A program made the position numbers and the translations under genes. A DNA stretch of 64,000 nucleotides from the NCBI RefSeq assembly GCF_009827295.1, contig NZ_WTYD01000002.1:511238-575237 (forward strand). The letters are read 5' to 3'. Under the pieces are notes generated by a model. That model was not told the DNA's origin and did not search any database. It saw only the letters and a list, made by a program, of their open reading frames with translations. Shown here one piece after another: positions 59,791 to 64,000 of the stretch. This stretch comes from Qipengyuania pelagi (GTDB taxonomy: Bacteria > Pseudomonadota > Alphaproteobacteria > Sphingomonadales > Sphingomonadaceae). Every line of letters starts with the position of its first letter. The first letter of the stretch is position 1.

Positions 59791-60045
59791 ATGCCATCTG
59801 CGAGCACGACAGAGCATCCTTGCGAGCAATGCGGGCCCCAGGCCATCGAACCGATCGCCATGCGCGTACCCGAAGCCTGTCGCTATCTCGGGATCGGACG
59901 CAGCACACTCTATGTGCTCATTTCCAGAGACGAGATCGAGATCATCAAGATGGGGAGCGCAACCCTCGTGCTCACAGCCAGCCTGCGCTCGCTGGTTGAG
60001 CGGCTACGTCGTCCTGCCGATCAGGTACCGGGGACCGCTATATGA
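59791..60045 (+). CDS. AlpA/excisionase-like HTH protein
   Basis: 84-aa DNA-binding protein. Seen: MRVPEACRYLGIGRSTLYVLISRDEIEIIKMGSATLV, in segments matching the MerR-like winged HTH of excisionase/AlpA family proteins (AxYLGISRSTLY....G.L...KIG). An AAAGGA site lies nine bases before ATG 59791; an in-frame ATG 59773 is an alternative. Typical of phages, plasmids and islands, where it may control excision or transfer. It overlaps a tiny downstream gene by ATGA. Confidence 0.7.
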   Translation: MPSASTTEHPCEQCGPQAIEPIAMRVPEACRYLGIGRSTLYVLISRDEIEIIKMGSATLVLTASLRSLVERLRRPADQVPGTAI

Positions 60046-60209
60046 TTACGGCGCATCCTGACTTGCTGAAAGCTGTGGTGCTTGCCGCAATCGTGAGCAT
60101 GCCAGATCATTCCAAACGTCAGCTGGTCTCGAAGATCAAAGCGCGGCGTGCAAACGCAGAAGAAGCGCTGGCCGCCAGATTGGTGATTGCGCTTTCGCAG
60201 CGATCCTAG
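60042..60209 (+). CDS. 55-aa small protein coupled to AlpA-like gene
   Basis: ATG 60042 overlaps the stop of the AlpA-like gene (ATGA), giving a 55-residue protein: helical with Lys/Arg-rich middle (MPDHSKRQLVSKIKARRAN). No family recognised. The overlap supports a real co-translated gene; the small size keeps confidence modest. Sequence from its stop to the next gene (235 bp) shows nothing I can name. Confidence 0.45.
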   Translation: MITAHPDLLKAVVLAAIVSMPDHSKRQLVSKIKARRANAEEALAARLVIALSQRS

Positions 60210-60444
60210 GCTCTCTGGCTATGGCAGCTACGCGCCCCCATAGCGGCCATAAAGTCAGGCGAGGACACGCCTGAAAGCTGCCGTTCCAAAGTTTCGTCTG
60301 ATTGAGGAAAATAAGCCTTCAATCGCAATAGGTCGAAAAATTTTCTTCGCGATGCGTCTTGGTCGCTGAAGTGAGGCGCATGAAATCCTCGTTAAGTTCG
60401 GCTTTGCCGTATCGTGACCGTGCACGAATTAAGTTGCTCCTTCA

Positions 60445-62031
60445 TTATGACTTTCGGATGAGCACCACCCCAGCAATCACAAGCGCGCCGCCAGCCAGAA
60501 GCCAGGATTGATCGACAAGCAACGCGCTAGCTATGATCAATGCGGCAGCTAGAGGGCCTTTCAAGGACTGACGCTCATTGCGAAGTCCAGCGAGCTGCTC
60601 GATACTGAGCGGATCGAGCTGAACCGGCACATATCCTGACTTTGCGATCGAGTTCGCAGTGGCAAGTATGTCGGGCAAGGACGCCGACAACCCCAGCAGC
60701 TGACCGCGAAGTCTCTTCAAACCCGACCGAGCGCTGCCGAGCGAGAACCGCTCGGCGAGAAGCTCCGTCATGATCGGCCGGGTCTCTTCGGCGATGTTGT
60801 AGTCCGGTGCCAGCGATCGGACGAAGCCCTCTGCAGTCAACAAGGTACGCAGAAGAATGGCCAGATCAGGTGGCAGAACCAGTCGATAATCCCGCAACAG
60901 ATCGAAAACGCGGGAAAAAATCTGCGAGAACTCGATGCCAGATAGCACGGTCCCCCTGAACTCTCCAATCAACTGATCCAGATCCACCGCGAGCGCATCG
61001 CGATCCACCTTCGGCTCCCCCGCCCATGCGAGCAGGACATCCGCGACATCGCTGGTTTCCTCACCAGCAATCGCAAGCACGAGGCGGACGATTTCGTCGC
61101 GCCTGGCCTTGGTGAGCGTCCCGACCGATCCGAAGTCGATGAAGCCGACATCCTGCTCGCCGATCAGGAAAACATTGCCGGGATGAGGGTCGCCGTGGAA
61201 TTCGCCGTTCAGAATGATCATGCGCAGGACTGCGTTGGCATAGCACTTGGCGAACGCCGCCACCTCCGGATCGCCCGATGAGGCGCCCAGCGAAGACGCG
61301 GGCCTGCCGTACAGGCGTTCCTGAACGTTCACCCGCAGCCCGGTCAGTTCCCAATGGATGGCCGGGGTCCTGACGCCGATGGTTTCGAGATATGCGCCGA
61401 TCCGCTCGCAGGCTCGGGATTCCGCAGCGAGGTCCATCTCCCAGGCAAGATTGCGGCCGAAGGTCCGCAGAAACTCGACTGGCCGGTAACGCGCGATGTC
61501 AGGCGAGCGTGCTTCCGCGATCTCGGCAAGACGCACAAGCAGGCGCACATCGGCTTCCATGCGCGCGGCGGTGCCCGGGCGGCGAACTTTCACGATGACC
61601 TCGCTACCGTCCCGTAGCTTGGCGGAATAGGTCTGTGCAATCGAGGCGGACGCCAGAGGCTGTTCGTCGAACTGCGCAAAGTCGTTCCGCCAGTCCTCAC
61701 CCCAGCTTGAAGCAAGTACGGGCTCGATATGTGCGAAGCGCACCGGCGACACCTGATCGTGCAGGGTTGAGAATGCAGTGATCCAGTGTTCGGTAAACAG
61801 ATCGCTTCGGGTGGCGAGGAGCTGCCCCAGCTTTATGCCGACTGGCCCGATGTCACGGAGGAACGCGACAACTGCGGCCGGACGAAATTCGCGAGGATCG
61901 ATGACATTGCTCGAAGAGGGAATAAATCCGAGGGCTCCGGCGAGAGTCTTCGCACCGTGCCTCATTAAGATTCGGCCGATCTCCGCGGCGCGAGCGATGC
62001 TGCTGATAGGCTTTTCCGGGGGCGATGCCAT
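60445..62031 (-). CDS. AarF/UbiB (ABC1) family atypical kinase
   Basis: 528-aa ABC1/ADCK/UbiB-type protein with the KxGQ signature (VGIKLGQLLATRSD), the nucleotide-site and catalytic segments EVIVKVRRPGTAARMEAD, NGEFHGDPHPGNVFLI and FIDFGSVGTLTKARRDEI (DFG-equivalent), and two hydrophobic C-terminal segments (LIIASALLVD, LLAGGALVIAGVVLI) for membrane anchoring. Known members support ubiquinone synthesis or lipid handling. ATG 62031 is chosen because it follows the marR stop by 4 bp. Being paired with marR and an efflux pump inside an island is not typical for a housekeeping ubiB. Confidence 0.8.
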   Translation of the reverse strand: MASPPEKPISSIARAAEIGRILMRHGAKTLAGALGFIPSSSNVIDPREFRPAAVVAFLRDIGPVGIKLGQLLATRSDLFTEHWITAFSTLHDQVSPVRFAHIEPVLASSWGEDWRNDFAQFDEQPLASASIAQTYSAKLRDGSEVIVKVRRPGTAARMEADVRLLVRLAEIAEARSPDIARYRPVEFLRTFGRNLAWEMDLAAESRACERIGAYLETIGVRTPAIHWELTGLRVNVQERLYGRPASSLGASSGDPEVAAFAKCYANAVLRMIILNGEFHGDPHPGNVFLIGEQDVGFIDFGSVGTLTKARRDEIVRLVLAIAGEETSDVADVLLAWAGEPKVDRDALAVDLDQLIGEFRGTVLSGIEFSQIFSRVFDLLRDYRLVLPPDLAILLRTLLTAEGFVRSLAPDYNIAEETRPIMTELLAERFSLGSARSGLKRLRGQLLGLSASLPDILATANSIAKSGYVPVQLDPLSIEQLAGLRNERQSLKGPLAAALIIASALLVDQSWLLAGGALVIAGVVLIRKS

Positions 62032-62035
62032 GATA

Positions 62036-62527
62036 TTACTCAGCCTCGGCCCGGAGTTGGTCCAGATTTTCCGATACCCTTGCAAGAATCTGCTGCAACG
62101 TTTGCTTCTCGTCGGCGGCAATGTCGCGCCAAAGCAGATCATGAAGCCTATCCGCGGAGCCTCTCAGTTCGGGCAGCATATCATCTAGCTGCTCCGTGAG
62201 GATGAGCTGCCACGCTCGCCGATCCGTCTCAGCTCGAAGCCTTTTCATCAGCCCGCGTGCGCAAAGACCTGCAACCGCCTGGCCGATGGTCGCCGATTCC
62301 AGTTCCAGTTTCTTGGCGATTTCAGCCTGCGTAAGGGCAGGATCGCGAAGAAGTTGTCCGATGATCCTCCACTGTGTCTGATTGAGACCGATCCTGGCGA
62401 CCCTCGCATCGTACACTCTGCGCGCGCCGCGACTGATCTCGTCCATAAGATAGAGAATGCGGTCATCATCGGTGATGATCTTCTGCCGACGCTGAGACCG
62501 TGACATGGTATCTGGTTTTTCATCCAT
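62036..62527 (-). CDS. MarR family transcriptional regulator
   Basis: 163-aa winged-helix regulator. Seen: the dimer helix and HTH (WRIIGQLLRDPALTQAEIAKKLELESATIGQAVAGLCARGLMKRLRAETDRRAWQLILTE), the usual MarR order of recognition helix then wing with a DRR tip. It is divergent from emrA, with a 125-bp intergenic region that holds an inverted repeat, and it is followed by aarF/ubiB after 4 bp. Likely represses the efflux operon and its own operon and responds to phenolic or lipophilic compounds, as known MarR proteins do. Confidence 0.82.
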   Translation of the reverse strand: MDEKPDTMSRSQRRQKIITDDDRILYLMDEISRGARRVYDARVARIGLNQTQWRIIGQLLRDPALTQAEIAKKLELESATIGQAVAGLCARGLMKRLRAETDRRAWQLILTEQLDDMLPELRGSADRLHDLLWRDIAADEKQTLQQILARVSENLDQLRAEAE

Positions 62528-62537
62528 AGGGCTGTGT

Positions 62538-62594
62538 AGTCGGATAGCCTCGGATGCCCAAATGCAAACTGCTAAATGCCTTTACTATCTGACT
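62538..62594. promoter_or_regulatory. Possible MarR operator between marR and emrA
   Basis: AGTCGGATAG at 62538-62547 and CTATCTGACT at 62585-62594 form an imperfect inverted repeat (nine of ten pairs) across the divergent promoter region. Each could be part of a MarR dimer site, although the arms are 37 bp apart. Confidence 0.4.
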
Positions 62595-62652
62595 CACGGC
62601 TCATAGGGCGCGAGACGCGTTCACCTTTTACTGAGGCTGCCGAAAGAGTCAG

Positions 62653-63780
62653 ATGACCGATAACTCCAACCAACCGGAGCAGGAGGGCACAACCCCAACG
62701 AAACCGCAATCGCGGCGTAGCTTGCGCATCGTGCTAATCATCGTTGGTCTTGCCGTGCTGCTTGGCGGGATCTGGTGGTACTACCGGCACGTAACCTACG
62801 GACAGTACATGCAGTCGACCGATAACGCCTATGTCGCTGCCGACAGCGTCGTTATCTCTTCCAAGGTAGCGGGATACGTCGAAGAGGTCTTCGTAGGGGA
62901 GAACGAGCAAGTAGCTCGCGGCGGAGCCCTCGTACAACTGGATCTGCGGGATTATCAGGCGCAAGCGCAGCAGGCGCGCGCACAGATCGCTGCGACCCTG
63001 GCCGGTGCCGACACAATCCGTTCTCAGGTATCCGAACAGGATGCAGCCATTCGCCAGGCGCGGGCCCAACTCGCCGCCGCGAGCGCGGCACTGGACCTCG
63101 CGAACGACCAGGTGGCGCGATATCGGCCCCTTGCCGCGACAGGAGCCGAACCGCGGGAAAAGCTAGACCAGTATGAGGCGCAGGCGCGGCAGGCGCGGGC
63201 CGAATTCGCCGCTGCGCAGGCGGCGGTGGCTGCCGCGACCGCTCGCCGGGGGACCCTGTTCGAGCAGATCAGCCAGACCCAGGCGCAGGCGGACGCTGCT
63301 CGCGCTCAGCTGGAAACAGCCGACCTTACGGTTGAATCGACCTTGCTGCGCGCCAGCAAGGCCGGCCGAGTCGGCGATCTCTCGGTCAGGGTGGGCCAGT
63401 TCGTGCAACCGGGTCAACGTTTGATGACGGTGGTTCCGGTGAGCGCGATCTACGTGACCGCGAACTTCAAAGAAACGCAGGTCGGCCTCATCCGGGCCGG
63501 CCAGAGCGTCAGGCTCGAAGTTGACGCCCTGCCAGACCTTGAGATCGCGGGACGAGTGGACAGCATATCGCCGGGAACGGGCGCGGAATTTTCCATCCTC
63601 CCCCCCGAAAATGCCACCGGCAACTTTACCAAGATCGTTCAACGGATACCCGTCCGCATCGGTATCGATGCTCCCCCTGAAGTGCGGCGTCTGCTCGTTC
63701 CCGGCATGTCGGTAGTGGCTACGGTCGACACCCGGAATGCTGCCGGCGAATTGGAAGAGATCTCGAGTCGGACTCAATGA
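62653..63780 (+). CDS. emrA: EmrA-like membrane fusion protein (HlyD family)
   Basis: 375-aa periplasmic adaptor of an Emr-type efflux pump. Seen: one N-terminal membrane helix (about residues 26-44, IVLIIVGLAVLLGGIWWYY), a lipoyl/biotinyl-like half (DNAYVAADSVVISSKVAGYVEEVFVGENEQV), a long Ala/Gln-rich coiled-coil hairpin (about 85-215), and the second lipoyl half and beta-barrel (LRASKAGRVGDLSVRVGQFVQPGQRLMTVVP). Starts at ATG 62653, opposite marR. Its stop overlaps the start of emrB (ATGA). Confidence 0.87.
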   Translation: MTDNSNQPEQEGTTPTKPQSRRSLRIVLIIVGLAVLLGGIWWYYRHVTYGQYMQSTDNAYVAADSVVISSKVAGYVEEVFVGENEQVARGGALVQLDLRDYQAQAQQARAQIAATLAGADTIRSQVSEQDAAIRQARAQLAAASAALDLANDQVARYRPLAATGAEPREKLDQYEAQARQARAEFAAAQAAVAAATARRGTLFEQISQTQAQADAARAQLETADLTVESTLLRASKAGRVGDLSVRVGQFVQPGQRLMTVVPVSAIYVTANFKETQVGLIRAGQSVRLEVDALPDLEIAGRVDSISPGTGAEFSILPPENATGNFTKIVQRIPVRIGIDAPPEVRRLLVPGMSVVATVDTRNAAGELEEISSRTQ

Positions 63781-64000
63781 CCGAGATACTGGCAGCGCAG
63801 GACACTTCGATCGGGCCGGCCGGGGGCCGAAAGAACGCAGACGTGACTGCCTGGGTCGCTGTGGCCGCGGGCGCGCTTGGCGCCATGCTCGCGACGCTGG
63901 ACATATCAATCGTCAATTCCGCACTCCCCGTCATTCAGGGCGAGATCGGTGCCACAGGCGCCGAAGGCACCTGGATTGCTACGTCATTTCTCGTTGCTGA
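63777..64000 (+). CDS. emrB: EmrB-like MFS efflux transporter, 3' end outside window
   Basis: The frame opens at ATG 63777, overlapping the emrA stop, and stays open to the window edge (74 residues visible). It shows a charged N-terminus then GALGAMLATLDISIVNSALPVIQGEIGATGAEGTWI, the first helix and loop typical of 14-helix DHA2 proteins of the EmrB/QacA type. It should form the inner-membrane pump with EmrA and an outer membrane channel. The remainder lies to the right. Confidence 0.82.
   Translation, partial: MTEILAAQDTSIGPAGGRKNADVTAWVAVAAGALGAMLATLDISIVNSALPVIQGEIGATGAEGTWIATSFLVA

Larger units (their letters stand above)
50831..64000 (+). mobile_element. Genomic island in tRNA-Gly(GCC), right end beyond window
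   Basis: The island starts at the tRNA-Gly fragment and continues to the window end (at least 13 kb). Support: att fragment, integrase gene next to it, an origin-like iteron cluster, an AlpA-type regulator, and several lower-GC gaps. It carries an MNT-HEPN gene, a cobalamin-uptake cluster and an efflux/regulator cluster. No second copy of the tRNA segment was found in the window, so the right boundary is not visible. Confidence 0.75.

Noticed and set aside
59255..59861. Two overlapping minus-strand ORFs (139 and 119 aa)
   Set aside because: Different frames, irregular composition and no start signals. They might be a decayed gene, but nothing supports a call.

Overview
The window looks like a chromosome segment from a GC-rich alphaproteobacterium of the order Sphingomonadales, most likely Erythrobacteraceae. 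The basis is inference from high GC, TonB-dependent receptors, the gene style (ATGA-coupled operons, Zn-ribbon CHCC protein, DUF924, OYE, short PutA) and protein similarity by eye; no search was run. Most of it is ordinary core genome, interrupted by two mobile DNA blocks that hold nearly all the unusual content.

Positions 1-25933 (core): end of a leucine-degradation operon (ivd, mccB), an acyltransferase and membrane or exported proteins, an M50-like protease next to gyrB, L-serine dehydratase with a ZIP-like transporter, an acyl-CoA synthetase, guaA, two Fe-S endonuclease III-type glycosylases flanking an old yellow enzyme, DUF924, tldD, a CHCC zinc protein, an ABC ATPase without permease, nadB, a hydrolase and nrdA (no nrdB in the window). 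A 30-bp relic of a second gyrB 3' end lies between gyrB and the M50 gene.

Positions about 25952-34500: a mobile element of about 8.5 kb lying just 3' of nrdA. It carries three overlapping tyrosine-recombinase genes and a small HTH/coiled-coil TnpC-like gene, then cargo: an AbiEii-type nucleotidyltransferase with a 112-aa partner, and a 511-aa protein I cannot assign. A 15-bp inverted repeat covers the ribosome-binding region of the first recombinase. A 7-bp direct repeat and a terminator-like hairpin to the right suggest that the element separated nrdA from its own terminator.

Positions 34589-50830 (core): HerA-like ATPase, an acs-mtnP-glpD operon, putA, an exported protein, dcd, a saccharopine-dehydrogenase-like oxidoreductase, DoxX, a ZnuD-like TonB receptor with an acidic/His loop, and an SLC13 permease.

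Positions 50831-64000 (genomic island, right end outside the window): the island starts at a 45-nt 3' fragment of a tRNA-Gly(GCC) gene cut exactly at the anticodon loop, followed by repeated arm-like motifs and a DUF4102-type integrase. Then come a DnaA box plus three 16-bp iterons with no initiator gene, an MNT-HEPN protein, and a cobalamin-uptake module: a riboswitch, btuB-like receptor, unassigned membrane protein and signal-less BtuF-like protein, plus a second cobalamin riboswitch in front of an 82-aa secreted protein. After an AlpA-like regulator come a divergent marR-aarF/ubiB pair and emrA-emrB efflux genes, the last cut by the window edge.
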